From Osmia lignaria lignaria (lineage: Eukaryota; Arthropoda; Insecta; Hymenoptera; Megachilidae), in the NCBI RefSeq assembly GCF_051020975.1, contig NW_027478166.1:10789501-10853500 (forward strand): a stretch of DNA of 64,000 nt, written 5' to 3'. This document shows positions 10,901 to 22,150 of this stretch, one piece after another. A program made the position numbers and the translations under genes. Below the pieces are notes generated by a model, which searched no databases, had not been told where the DNA came from, and saw only the letters and a list, made by a program, of their open reading frames with translations. The first letter of the stretch is position 1; each line of letters opens with the position of its first letter.

Positions 10901-11846
10901 ATATATCAAGATATTTAAAAGTTCCGAAGCCGCACCTACATAATAGAGATACAGAAACACCGTGGCCCCTTTCTTTAAGATAACTCTGCACTATTGCGAG
11001 CTGCAAATGCCACTTCCAGCTTAGCTGTGCAGAGGAAGAACAACAAGAAGAAGAAATATCTCGAAATATGTCCGTCAGGCCCCTTCCCTTGAGATAAATC
11101 TGCAAATATCTCGGAAACGAAGCGAGCTATGGCAAAATGTTTAGAGACCTTTCTTGTAGAGAATTAAGTTTCCTACTTTTTATGTAGTATGATATTTTTT
11201 GATCAGATGCGTAGTTCTCGAGATATATCAAGATATTTAAAAGTTCCGAAGCCGCACCAACATAATAGAGATACAGAAACACCGTGGCCCCTTTCCTTGG
11301 GATAACTCTGCACTATTGCGAGCTGCAAATGCCACTTCCAGCTTAGCTGTGCAGAAGAAGAACAACAAGAAGAAGAAATATCTCGAAATATGTCCGTCAG
11401 GCCAGTTCCTTTGAGCTGAATCTGCAAATATCTCGGAAACGAAGCGAGCTATGGCAAAATGTTTAGAGACCTTTTTTGTAGAGAATTATGTTTCCTACTT
11501 TTTATGTTCTATGATATTTTTTGATCAGACGCGTAGTTCTCGAGATATATCAAGATATTTAAAAGTTCCGAAGCCGCACCAACATAATAGAGATACAGAA
11601 ACAGCGTGGCCCCTTTCTTTGAGATAACTCTGCAATAGTGCAAGCCGCAAATGCCACTTCCAGCTTAGCTGTGCAGAAGAAGAACAACAAGAAGAAGAAA
11701 TATCTCGAAATATGTCCGTTAGGCCCCTTCCCTTGAGATAAATCTGCAAATATCTCGGAAACGAAGTGAGCTATGGCAAAATGTTGAGAGACCTTTTTTG
11801 TAGAGAATTAAGTTTCCTACTTTTTATGTTCTATGATATTTTTTGA
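7339..11846. repeat. Segmental duplication, copy 2 (14 monomers, 4.5 kb)
   Basis: Second copy of the block at 577-5084. Differences seen by eye include ATTGTGAGC near 8421 (ATTGCGAGC in copy 1), GACCAG near 9914 (GATCAG in copy 1) and GTTAAGAG near 10495 (GTTGAGAG in copy 1). The next monomer (11847) is still similar apart from GGCTCC, then the order diverges by about 12.1 kb. The 6,762-bp offset equals exactly three 2,254-bp 7-mers, so this large duplication probably grew out of the same 7-monomer register. Confidence 0.9.
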
Positions 11847-14100
11847 TCAGATGCGTAGTTCTCGAGATATATCAAGATATTTAAAAGTTCCGAAGCCGCA
11901 CCAACATAATAGAGATACAGAAACACCGTGGCTCCTTTCTTTGAGATAACTCTGCACTATTGCGAGCTGGAAATGCCACTTCCAGTTTAGCTGTGCAGAA
12001 GAAGAACAACAAGAAGAAGAAATATCTCGAAATATGTCCGTTAGGCCCCTTCCCTTGAGATAAATCTGCAAATATCTCGGAAACGAAGCGAGCTATGGCA
12101 AAATGTTAAGAGACCTTTTTTGTAGAGAATTAAGTTTCCTACTTTTTATGTTCTACGATATTTTTTGATCAGATGCGTAGTTCTCGAGATATATCAAGAT
12201 ATTTAAAAGTTCCGAAGCCGCACCAACATAATAGAGATACAGAAACACCGTGGCCCCTTTCTTTGAGATAACTCTGCACTATTGCGAGCTGCAAATGCCA
12301 CTTCCAGCTTAGCTGTGCAGAGGAAGAACAACAAGAAAAAGAAGTATCTCGAAATATGTCCGTCAGGCCCGTTCCTTTGAGCTGAATCTGCAAATATCTC
12401 GGAAACGAAGCGAGCTATGGCAAAAAGTTAAGAGACGTTTTTTGTAGAGAATTATGTTTCCTACAATTTATGTTCTATGATATTTTTCGATCAGAAGCGT
12501 AGTTTTCGAGATATATCGAGATATTTAAAAGTCCCGAAGCCGCACCAACATAATAGAGATACAGAAACACCGTGGCCCCTTTCTTTAAGATAACTCTGCA
12601 CTATTGCGAGCTGCAAATGCCACTTCCAGCTTAGCTGTGCAGAGGAAGAACAACAAGAAGAAGAAATATCTCGAAATATGTCCGTCAGGCCAGTTCCTTT
12701 GAGCTGAATCTGCAAATATCTCGGAAACGAAGCGAGCTATGGCAAAATGTTAAGAGACCTTTTGTGTAGAGAATTAAGTTTCCTACTTTTTATGTTCGAT
12801 GATATTTTTTGATCAGATGCGTAGTTCTCGAGATATATCAAGATATTTAAAAGTTCCGAAGCCGCACCAACATAATAGAGATACAGAAACACCGTGGCCC
12901 CTTTCTTTGAGATAACTCTGCACTAGTGCGAGCCGCAAATGCCACTTCCAGCTTAGCTGTGCAGAAGAAGAACAACAAGAAGAAGAAATATCTCGAAATA
13001 TGTCCGTCAGGCCCCTTCCCTTGAGATAAATCTGCAAATATCTCGGAAACGAAGCGAGCTATGGCAAAATGTTTAGAGACCTTTCTTGTAGAGAATTAAG
13101 TTTCCTACTTTTTATGTAGTATGATATTTTTTGATCAGATGCGTAGTTCTCGAGATATATCAAGATATTTAAAAGTTCCGAAGCCGCACCAACATAATAG
13201 AGATACAGAAACACCGTGGCCCCTTTCCTTGGGATAACTCTGCACTATTGCGAGCTGCAAATGCCACTTCCAGCTTAGCTGTGCAGAAGAAGAACAACAA
13301 GAAGAAGAAATATCTCGAAATATGTCCGTCAGGCCAGTTCCTTTGAGCTGAATCTGCAAATATCTCGGAAACGAAGCGAGCTATGGCAAAATGTTAAGAG
13401 ACCTTTTTTGTAGAGAATTATGTTTCCTACTTTTTATGTTCTATGATATTTTTTGATCAGACGCGTAGTTCTCGAGATATATCAAGATATTTAAAAGTTC
13501 CGAAGCCGCACCAACATAATAGAGATACAGAAACACCGTGGCCCCTTTCTTTGAGATAACTCTGCAATAGTGCGAGCCGCAAATGCCACTTCCAGCTTAG
13601 CTGTGCAGAAGAAGAACAACAAGAAGAAGAAACATCTCGAAATATGTCCGTTAGGCCCCTTCCCTTGAGATAAATCTGCAAATATCTCGGAAACGAAGTG
13701 AGCTATGGCAAAACGTTGAGAGACCTTTTTTGTAGAGAATTAAGTTTCCTACTTTTTATGTTCTATGATATTTTTTGATCAGATGCGTAGTTCTCGAGAT
13801 ATATCAAGATATTTAAAAGTTCCGAAGCCGCACCAACATAATAGAGACACAGAAACACCGTAGCTCCTTTCTTTGAGATAACTCTGCACTATTGCGAGCT
13901 GGAAATGCCACTTCCAGTTTAGCTGTGCAGAAGAAGAACAACAAGAAGAAGAAATATCTCGAAATATGTCCGTCAGGCCCCTTCCCTTGAGATATATCTG
14001 CAAATATCTCGGAAACGAAGCGAGGTATGGCAAAATGTTAAGAGACCTTTTTTGTAGAGAATTATGTTTCCTACAATTTATGTTCTATGATATTTTTTGA
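11203..14100. repeat. 6-monomer offset duplication at the end of region I
   Basis: The trio at 11203, 11525 and 11847 (CCTTGGGATAA form, AATAGTGC form, B-centre form with GCTCC) recurs at 13135, 13457 and 13779, an offset of 1,932 bp or six monomers. The monomer at 12813 ends in GTTTAGAGACCTTTCTTG, the tail otherwise found on the CACCTACAT form (10881). It is therefore a mosaic of two subtypes and probably marks the exchange point. The second trio has its own changes, such as AAACATCTCG near 13631 and GACACAGAA near 13846. Confidence 0.75.
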
Positions 14101-14422
14101 TCAGAAGCGTAGTTTTCGAGATATATCGAGATATTTAAAAGTTCCGAAGCCGCACCAACATAATAGGGATACAGAAATACCGTGGCCCCTTTCTTTGAGA
14201 TAACTCTGCACTAGTGCGAGCCGCAAATGCCACTTCCAGCTTAGCTGTGCAGAAGAAGAACAACAAGAAGAAGAAATATCTCGAAATATGTCCGTCAGGC
14301 CCCTTCCCTTGAGATATATCTGCAAATATCTCGGAAACGAAGCGAGCTATGGCAAAATGTTAAGAGACCTTTTTTGTAGAGAATTATGTTTCCTACAATT
14401 TATGTTCTATGATATTCTTTGA

Positions 14423-14744
14423 TCAGATGCGTAGTTCTCGAGATATATCAAGATATTTAAAAGTTCCGAAGCCGCACCAACATAATAGAGATACAGAAAC
14501 ACCGTGGCCCCTTTCTTTGAGATAACTCTGCACTATTGCGAGCTGCAAATGCCACTTCCAGCTTAGCTGTGCAGAAGAAGAACATCAAGAAGAAGAAATA
14601 TCTCGATTAATGTCCGTCAGGCCCCTTCCCTTGAGATAAATCTGCAAATATCTCGGAAACGAAGAGGGCTATGGCAAAATGTTAAGAGACCTTTTTTGTA
14701 GAGAATTAAGTTTCCTACTTTTTATGTTCTATGATATTTTTTTA
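14423..14744. repeat. Founder-like monomer with AACATCAAG and GATTAATG
   Basis: This monomer has two changes not seen outside its own lineage: AACATCAAG in the GAA tract and CTCGATTAATG in place of CTCGAAATATG. It also has GAAGAGGGCTATGG. The next monomer (14745) is preceded by TTTTTTTATCTGATG in place of TTTTTTGATCAGATG, so its BclI site is lost. The same package recurs at 16999, 18609 and 20219, one per copy of the 1,610-bp repeat. This copy sits outside the tandem block and so probably resembles the source. Confidence 0.85.
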
Positions 14745-15066
14745 TCTGATGCGTAGTTCTCGAGATATATCAAGATACTTAAAAGTTCCGAAGCCGCACC
14801 AACATAATAGAGATACAGAAACACCGTGGCCCCTTTCTTTGAGATAACTCTGCACTATTGCGAGCTGTAAATGCCACTTCCAGCTTAGCTGTGCAGAAGA
14901 AGAACAACAAGAAGAAGAAATATCTCGAAATATGTCCGTCAGGCCCCTTCCCTTGAGATAAATCTGCAAATATCTCGGAAACGAAGCGAGCTATGGCAAA
15001 ATGTTAAGAGACGTTTTTTGTAGAGAATTAAGTTTCCTACTTTTTATGTTCTATGATATTTTTTGA

Positions 15067-16032
15067 TCAGATGCGTAGCTCTCGAGATATATCAAGATAT
15101 TTAAAAGTTTCGAAGCCGCACCAACATAATAGAGATACAGAAACACCGTGGCCCCTTTCTTTGAGATAACTCTGCACTATTGCGAGCTGCAGATGCCACT
15201 TCCAGCTTAGCTGTGCAGAGGAAGAACAACAAGAAGAAGAAATATCTCGAAATATGTCCGTCAGGCCAGTTCCTTTGAGCTGAATCGGCAAATATCTCGG
15301 AAACGAAGCGAGCTATGGCAAAATGTTAAGAGACGTTTTTTGTAGAGAATTATGTTTCCTACAATTTATGTTCTATGATATTTTTTGATCAGAAGCGTAT
15401 TTTTCGAGATATATCGAGATATTTAAAAGTTCCGAAGCTGCACCAACATAATAGGGATACAGAAACACCGTGGCCCCTTTCTTTGAGATAACTCTGCACT
15501 AGTGCGAGCCGCAAATGCCACTTTCAGCTTAGCTGTGCAGAGGAAGAACAACAAGAAGAAGAAATATCTCGAAATATGTCCGTCAGGCCAGTTCCTTTGA
15601 GCTGAATCTGCAAATATCTCGGAAACGAAGCGAGCTATGGCAAAATGTTAAGAGACGTTTTTTGTAGAGAATTATGTTTCCTACAATTTATGTTCTATGA
15701 TATTTTTTGGTCAGAAGCGTAGTTTTCGAGATATATCGAGATATTTAAAAGTTCAGAAGCCGCACCAACATAATAGGGATACAGAAACACCGTGGCCCCT
15801 TTCTTTGAGATAACTCTGCACTATTGCGAGCTGCAAATGCCACTTCCAGCTTAGCTGTGCAGAGGAAGAACAACAAGAAGAAGAAATATCTCGAAATATG
15901 TCCGTCAGGCCAGTTCCTTTGAGCTGAATCGGCAAATATCTCGGAAACGAAGCGAGCTATGACAAAATGTTAAGAGACCTTTTTTGTAGAGAATTATGTT
16001 TCCTACAATTTATGTTCTATGATATTTTTTGA
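15067..16032. repeat. Three-monomer block, copy 1 (offset 7,084 bp)
   Basis: Monomers 15067 (AAAAGTTTCGAAG, GAATCGGCAAAT), 15389 (GCGTATTTTTCGAG) and 15711 (preceded by TTTTTTGGTCAG, then AAAAGTTCAGAAG) match those at 22151, 22473 and 22795 in order and in these rare bases. Differences include CACGTTGGCC near 22231 and the GAAATAAC and GCTGAGC changes in the third monomer of copy 2. Confidence 0.85.
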
Positions 16033-17570
16033 TCAGAAGCGTAGTTTTCGAGATATATCGAGATATTTAAAAGTTCCGAAGCCGCACCAACATAATAGGG
16101 ATACAGAAACACCGTGGCCCCTTTCTTTGAGATAACTCTGCACTAGTGCGAGCCGCAAATGCCACTTCCAGCTTAGCTGTGCAGAGGAAGAACAACAAGA
16201 AGAAGAAATATCTCGAAATATGTCCGTCAGGCCCCTTCCCTTGAGATAGATCTGCAAATATCTCGGAAACGAAGCGAGCTATGGCAAAATGTTAGGAGAC
16301 CTTTTTTGTAGAGAATTAAGTTTCCTACTTTTTATCTTCTATGATATTTTTTGATCAGATGCGTAGTTCTCGAGATATATCAAGATATTTAAAAGTTCCG
16401 AAGCCGCACCAACATAATAGAGATACAGAAACACCGTGGCCCCTCTCTTTGAGATAACTCTGCACTATTGCGAGCTGGAAATGCCACTTCCAGTTTAGCT
16501 GTGCAGAAGAAGAACAACAAGAAGAAGAAATATCTCGAAATATGTCCGTCAGGCCCCTTCCCTTGAGATATATCTGCAAATATCTCGGAAACGAAGCGAG
16601 CTATGGCAAAATGTTAAGAGACCTTTTTTGTAGAGAATTATGTTTCCTACAATTTATGTTCTATGATATTTTTTGATCAGAAGCGTAGTTTTCGAGATAT
16701 ATCGAGATATTTAAAAGTTCCGAAGCCGCACCAACATAATAGGGATACAGAAATACCGTGGCCCCTTTCTTTGAGATAACTCTGCACTAGTGCGAGCCGC
16801 AAATGCCACTTCCAGCTTAGCTGTGCAGAAGAAGAACAACAAGAAGAAGAAATATCTCGAAATATGTCCGTCAGGCCCCTTCCCTTGAGATATATCTGCA
16901 AATATCTCGGAAACGAAGCGAGCTATGGCAAAATGTTAAGAGACCTTTTTTGTAGAGAATTATGTTTCCTACAATTTATGTTCTATGATATTCTTTGATC
17001 AGATGCGTAGTTCTCGAGATATATCAAGATATTTAAAAGTTCCGAAGCCGCACCAACATAATAGAGATACAGAAACACCGTGGCCCCTTTCTTTGAGATA
17101 ACTCTGCACTATTGCGAGCTGCAAATGCCACTTCCAGCTTAGCTGTGCAGAAGAAGAACATCAAGAAGAAGAAATATCTCGATTAATGTCCGTCAGGCCC
17201 CTTCCCTTGAGATAAATCTGCAAATATCTCGGAAACGAAGAGGGCTATGGCAAAATGTTAAGAGACCTTTTTTGTAGAGAATTAAGTTTCCTACTTTTTA
17301 TGTTCTATGATATTTTTTTATCTGATGCGTAGTTCTCGAGATATATCGAGATATTTAAAAGTTCAGAAGCCGCACCAACATAATAGGGATACAGAAACAC
17401 CGTGGCCCCTTTCTTTGAAATAACTCTGCACTATTGCGAGCTGCAAATGCCACTTCCAGCTTAGCTGAGCAGAGGAAGAACAACAAGAAGAAGAAATATC
17501 TCGAAATATGTCCGTCAGGCCAGTTCCTTTGAGCTGAATCGGCAAATATCTCGGAAACGAAGCGAGCTAT
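15961..17570. repeat. 5-monomer higher-order repeat, copy 1 (1,610 bp)
   Basis: The copy is delimited by the rare base in CTATGACAAAATG at its start, which recurs at 17571 and 19181; at 20791 the common GGCAAAATG returns. The order inside is beta/S (16033, with GATAGATCTGC and GTTAGGAGACC), alpha/B (16355), beta/S with GAAATACCG (16677), the GATTAATG monomer (16999), then a chimeric monomer at 17321. Three copies fit 15961-20790 exactly (4,830 bp). I saw no differences among the parts I compared. Confidence 0.9.
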
Positions 17571-17642
17571 GACAAAATGTTAAGAGACCTTTTTTGTAGA
17601 GAATTATGTTTCCTACAATTTATGTTCTATGATATTTTTTGA
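17321..17642. repeat. Chimeric monomer carrying a recombination junction
   Basis: The first 15 bases are those of the monomer at 14745 (preceded by TTTATCTGATG, then AGTTCTCGAG). From 17348 it has ATCGAG and AAAAGTTCAGAAGCC, and later TTTGAAATAAC and GCTGAGCAGAGG, the private bases of the monomer at 22795. The switch must lie between C17335 and G17348, inside a 12-bp stretch identical in both parents (TCGAGATATATC). The last part returns to the 15711-type tail (CTATGACAAAATG). The same chimera sits at 18931 and, with a different tail, at 20541. Confidence 0.88.
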
Positions 17643-19180
17643 TCAGAAGCGTAGTTTTCGAGATATATCGAGATATTTAAAAGTTCCGAAGCCGCACCAA
17701 CATAATAGGGATACAGAAACACCGTGGCCCCTTTCTTTGAGATAACTCTGCACTAGTGCGAGCCGCAAATGCCACTTCCAGCTTAGCTGTGCAGAGGAAG
17801 AACAACAAGAAGAAGAAATATCTCGAAATATGTCCGTCAGGCCCCTTCCCTTGAGATAGATCTGCAAATATCTCGGAAACGAAGCGAGCTATGGCAAAAT
17901 GTTAGGAGACCTTTTTTGTAGAGAATTAAGTTTCCTACTTTTTATCTTCTATGATATTTTTTGATCAGATGCGTAGTTCTCGAGATATATCAAGATATTT
18001 AAAAGTTCCGAAGCCGCACCAACATAATAGAGATACAGAAACACCGTGGCCCCTCTCTTTGAGATAACTCTGCACTATTGCGAGCTGGAAATGCCACTTC
18101 CAGTTTAGCTGTGCAGAAGAAGAACAACAAGAAGAAGAAATATCTCGAAATATGTCCGTCAGGCCCCTTCCCTTGAGATATATCTGCAAATATCTCGGAA
18201 ACGAAGCGAGCTATGGCAAAATGTTAAGAGACCTTTTTTGTAGAGAATTATGTTTCCTACAATTTATGTTCTATGATATTTTTTGATCAGAAGCGTAGTT
18301 TTCGAGATATATCGAGATATTTAAAAGTTCCGAAGCCGCACCAACATAATAGGGATACAGAAATACCGTGGCCCCTTTCTTTGAGATAACTCTGCACTAG
18401 TGCGAGCCGCAAATGCCACTTCCAGCTTAGCTGTGCAGAAGAAGAACAACAAGAAGAAGAAATATCTCGAAATATGTCCGTCAGGCCCCTTCCCTTGAGA
18501 TATATCTGCAAATATCTCGGAAACGAAGCGAGCTATGGCAAAATGTTAAGAGACCTTTTTTGTAGAGAATTATGTTTCCTACAATTTATGTTCTATGATA
18601 TTCTTTGATCAGATGCGTAGTTCTCGAGATATATCAAGATATTTAAAAGTTCCGAAGCCGCACCAACATAATAGAGATACAGAAACACCGTGGCCCCTTT
18701 CTTTGAGATAACTCTGCACTATTGCGAGCTGCAAATGCCACTTCCAGCTTAGCTGTGCAGAAGAAGAACATCAAGAAGAAGAAATATCTCGATTAATGTC
18801 CGTCAGGCCCCTTCCCTTGAGATAAATCTGCAAATATCTCGGAAACGAAGAGGGCTATGGCAAAATGTTAAGAGACCTTTTTTGTAGAGAATTAAGTTTC
18901 CTACTTTTTATGTTCTATGATATTTTTTTATCTGATGCGTAGTTCTCGAGATATATCGAGATATTTAAAAGTTCAGAAGCCGCACCAACATAATAGGGAT
19001 ACAGAAACACCGTGGCCCCTTTCTTTGAAATAACTCTGCACTATTGCGAGCTGCAAATGCCACTTCCAGCTTAGCTGAGCAGAGGAAGAACAACAAGAAG
19101 AAGAAATATCTCGAAATATGTCCGTCAGGCCAGTTCCTTTGAGCTGAATCGGCAAATATCTCGGAAACGAAGCGAGCTAT
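17571..19180. repeat. 5-monomer higher-order repeat, copy 2 (1,610 bp)
   Basis: Tandem copy of 15961-17570 with the same private bases: GTTAGGAGACC near 17902, TTTATCTTC near 17941, GAAATACCG near 18361, AACATCAAG near 18768 and the chimeric head at 18931. Apparent identity over 1.6 kb implies very recent amplification, or possibly an assembly artefact. Confidence 0.9.
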
Positions 19181-20790
19181 GACAAAATGTTAAGAGACCT
19201 TTTTTGTAGAGAATTATGTTTCCTACAATTTATGTTCTATGATATTTTTTGATCAGAAGCGTAGTTTTCGAGATATATCGAGATATTTAAAAGTTCCGAA
19301 GCCGCACCAACATAATAGGGATACAGAAACACCGTGGCCCCTTTCTTTGAGATAACTCTGCACTAGTGCGAGCCGCAAATGCCACTTCCAGCTTAGCTGT
19401 GCAGAGGAAGAACAACAAGAAGAAGAAATATCTCGAAATATGTCCGTCAGGCCCCTTCCCTTGAGATAGATCTGCAAATATCTCGGAAACGAAGCGAGCT
19501 ATGGCAAAATGTTAGGAGACCTTTTTTGTAGAGAATTAAGTTTCCTACTTTTTATCTTCTATGATATTTTTTGATCAGATGCGTAGTTCTCGAGATATAT
19601 CAAGATATTTAAAAGTTCCGAAGCCGCACCAACATAATAGAGATACAGAAACACCGTGGCCCCTCTCTTTGAGATAACTCTGCACTATTGCGAGCTGGAA
19701 ATGCCACTTCCAGTTTAGCTGTGCAGAAGAAGAACAACAAGAAGAAGAAATATCTCGAAATATGTCCGTCAGGCCCCTTCCCTTGAGATATATCTGCAAA
19801 TATCTCGGAAACGAAGCGAGCTATGGCAAAATGTTAAGAGACCTTTTTTGTAGAGAATTATGTTTCCTACAATTTATGTTCTATGATATTTTTTGATCAG
19901 AAGCGTAGTTTTCGAGATATATCGAGATATTTAAAAGTTCCGAAGCCGCACCAACATAATAGGGATACAGAAATACCGTGGCCCCTTTCTTTGAGATAAC
20001 TCTGCACTAGTGCGAGCCGCAAATGCCACTTCCAGCTTAGCTGTGCAGAAGAAGAACAACAAGAAGAAGAAATATCTCGAAATATGTCCGTCAGGCCCCT
20101 TCCCTTGAGATATATCTGCAAATATCTCGGAAACGAAGCGAGCTATGGCAAAATGTTAAGAGACCTTTTTTGTAGAGAATTATGTTTCCTACAATTTATG
20201 TTCTATGATATTCTTTGATCAGATGCGTAGTTCTCGAGATATATCAAGATATTTAAAAGTTCCGAAGCCGCACCAACATAATAGAGATACAGAAACACCG
20301 TGGCCCCTTTCTTTGAGATAACTCTGCACTATTGCGAGCTGCAAATGCCACTTCCAGCTTAGCTGTGCAGAAGAAGAACATCAAGAAGAAGAAATATCTC
20401 GATTAATGTCCGTCAGGCCCCTTCCCTTGAGATAAATCTGCAAATATCTCGGAAACGAAGAGGGCTATGGCAAAATGTTAAGAGACCTTTTTTGTAGAGA
20501 ATTAAGTTTCCTACTTTTTATGTTCTATGATATTTTTTTATCTGATGCGTAGTTCTCGAGATATATCGAGATATTTAAAAGTTCAGAAGCCGCACCAACA
20601 TAATAGGGATACAGAAACACCGTGGCCCCTTTCTTTGAAATAACTCTGCACTATTGCGAGCTGCAAATGCCACTTCCAGCTTAGCTGAGCAGAGGAAGAA
20701 CAACAAGAAGAAGAAATATCTCGAAATATGTCCGTCAGGCCAGTTCCTTTGAGCTGAATCGGCAAATATCTCGGAAACGAAGCGAGCTAT
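19181..20790. repeat. 5-monomer higher-order repeat, copy 3 (1,610 bp)
   Basis: Third tandem copy. It ends inside the chimeric monomer at 20541, whose last part reads GGCAAAATG...GACGTTTTTT, the tail of the monomer at 22795, and not GACAAAATG...GACCTTTTTT as in copies 1 and 2. The right edge of the amplified block therefore lies between about 20696 (last shared GCTGAGCAGAGG) and 20791. Confidence 0.9.
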
Positions 20791-20862
20791 GGCAAAATGT
20801 TAAGAGACGTTTTTTGTAGAGAATTATGTTTCCTACAATTTATGTTCTATGATATTTTTTGA

Positions 20863-21506
20863 TCAGAAGCGTAGTTTTCGAGATATATCGAGATATTTAA
20901 AAGTTCCGAAGCCGCACCAACATAATAGGGATACAGAAACACCGTGGCCCCTTTCTTTGAGATAACTCTGCACTAGTGCGAGCCGCAAATGCCACTTCCA
21001 GCTTAGCTGTGCAGAGGAAGAACAACAAGAAGAAGAAATATCTCGAAATATGTCCGTCAGGCCCCTTCCCTTGAGATAAATCTGCAAATATCTCGGAAAC
21101 GAAGCGAGCTATGGCAAAATGTTAAGAGACCTTTTTTGTAGAGAATTAAGTTTCCTACTTTTTATCTTCTATGATATTTTTTGATCAGATGCGTAGTTCT
21201 CGAGATATATCAAGATATTTAAAACTTCCGAAGCCGCACCAACAGAATAGAGATACAGAAACACCGTGGCCCCTCTCTTTGAGATAACTCTGCACTATTG
21301 CGGGCTGGAAATGCCACTTCCAGTTTAGCTGTGCAGAAGAAGAACAACAAGAAGAAGAAATATCTCGAAATATGTCCGTCAGGCCAGTTCCTTTGAGCTG
21401 AATCGGCAAATATCTCGGAAACGAAGCGAGCTATGGCAAAATGTTAAGAGACGTTTTTTGTAGAGAATTATGTTTCCTACAATTTATGTTCTATGATATT
21501 TTTTGA
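20863..21506. repeat. Two-monomer block with a mosaic monomer, copy 1
   Basis: The pair 20863/21185 corresponds to 23117/23439, offset 2,254 bp, and more loosely to 24727/25048. Shared bases are TTTATCTTC, AAAACTTCCG, CCCCTCTCTTT and GCGGGCTGG. Here the second monomer switches after the centre to a G tail (GCCAGTTCC, GAATCGGCAAAT, GACGTTTTTT), whereas 23439 and 25048 keep a C tail. It is therefore a mosaic formed by exchange or conversion inside the monomer. Confidence 0.8.
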
Positions 21507-22150
21507 TCAGAAGCGTAGTTTTCGAGATATATCGAGATATTTAAAAGTTCCGAAGCCGCACCAACATAATAGGGATACAGAAACACCGTGGCCCCTTTCT
21601 TTGAGATAACTCTGCACTAGTGCGAGCCGCAAATGCCACTTCCAGCTTAGCTGTGCAGAGGAAGAACAACAAGAAGAAGAAATATCTCGAAATATGTCCG
21701 TCAGGCCCCTTCCCTTGAGATAGATCTGCAAATATCTCGGAAACGAAGCGAGCTATGGCAAAATGTTAGGAGACCTTTTTTGTAGAGAATTAAGTTTCCT
21801 ACTTTTTATCTTCTATGATATTTTTTGATCAGATGCGTAGTTCTCGAGATATATCAAGATATTTAAAAGTTCCGAAGCCGCACCAACATAATAGAGATAC
21901 AGAAACACCGTGGCCCCTCTCTTTGAGATAACTCTGCACTATTGCGAGCTGGAAATGCCACTTCCAGTTTAGCTGTGCAGAAGAAGAACAACAAGAAGAA
22001 GAAATATCTCGAAATATGTCCTTCAGGCCCCTTCCCTTGAGATATATCTGCAAATATCTCGGAAACGAAGCGAGCTATGGCAAAATGTTAAGAGACCTTT
22101 TGTGTAGAGAATTAAGTTTCCTACTTTTTATGTTCTGTGATATTTTTTGA

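Larger units (their letters stand above)
1..14100. repeat. Region I: satellite with 7-monomer higher-order repeats
   Basis: Monomers here form a repertoire rarely seen further right: the GAAACACGG/AAATATGC form (899, 2187, 3797, 6051, 7661, 8949, 10559), a CACCTACATAAT form (1221, 2509, 4119, 6373, 7983, 9271, 10881), a CCTTGGGATAA form (4441, 6695, 11203, 13135), an AATAGTGCAAGCC form (4763, 7017, 11525) and the GTACAGAAACACGG form (2831, 9593). Their order is repeated at several scales. The stretch 12169-13134 mixes beta/alpha heads and G tails and looks transitional. There are no genes in this region. Confidence 0.9.
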
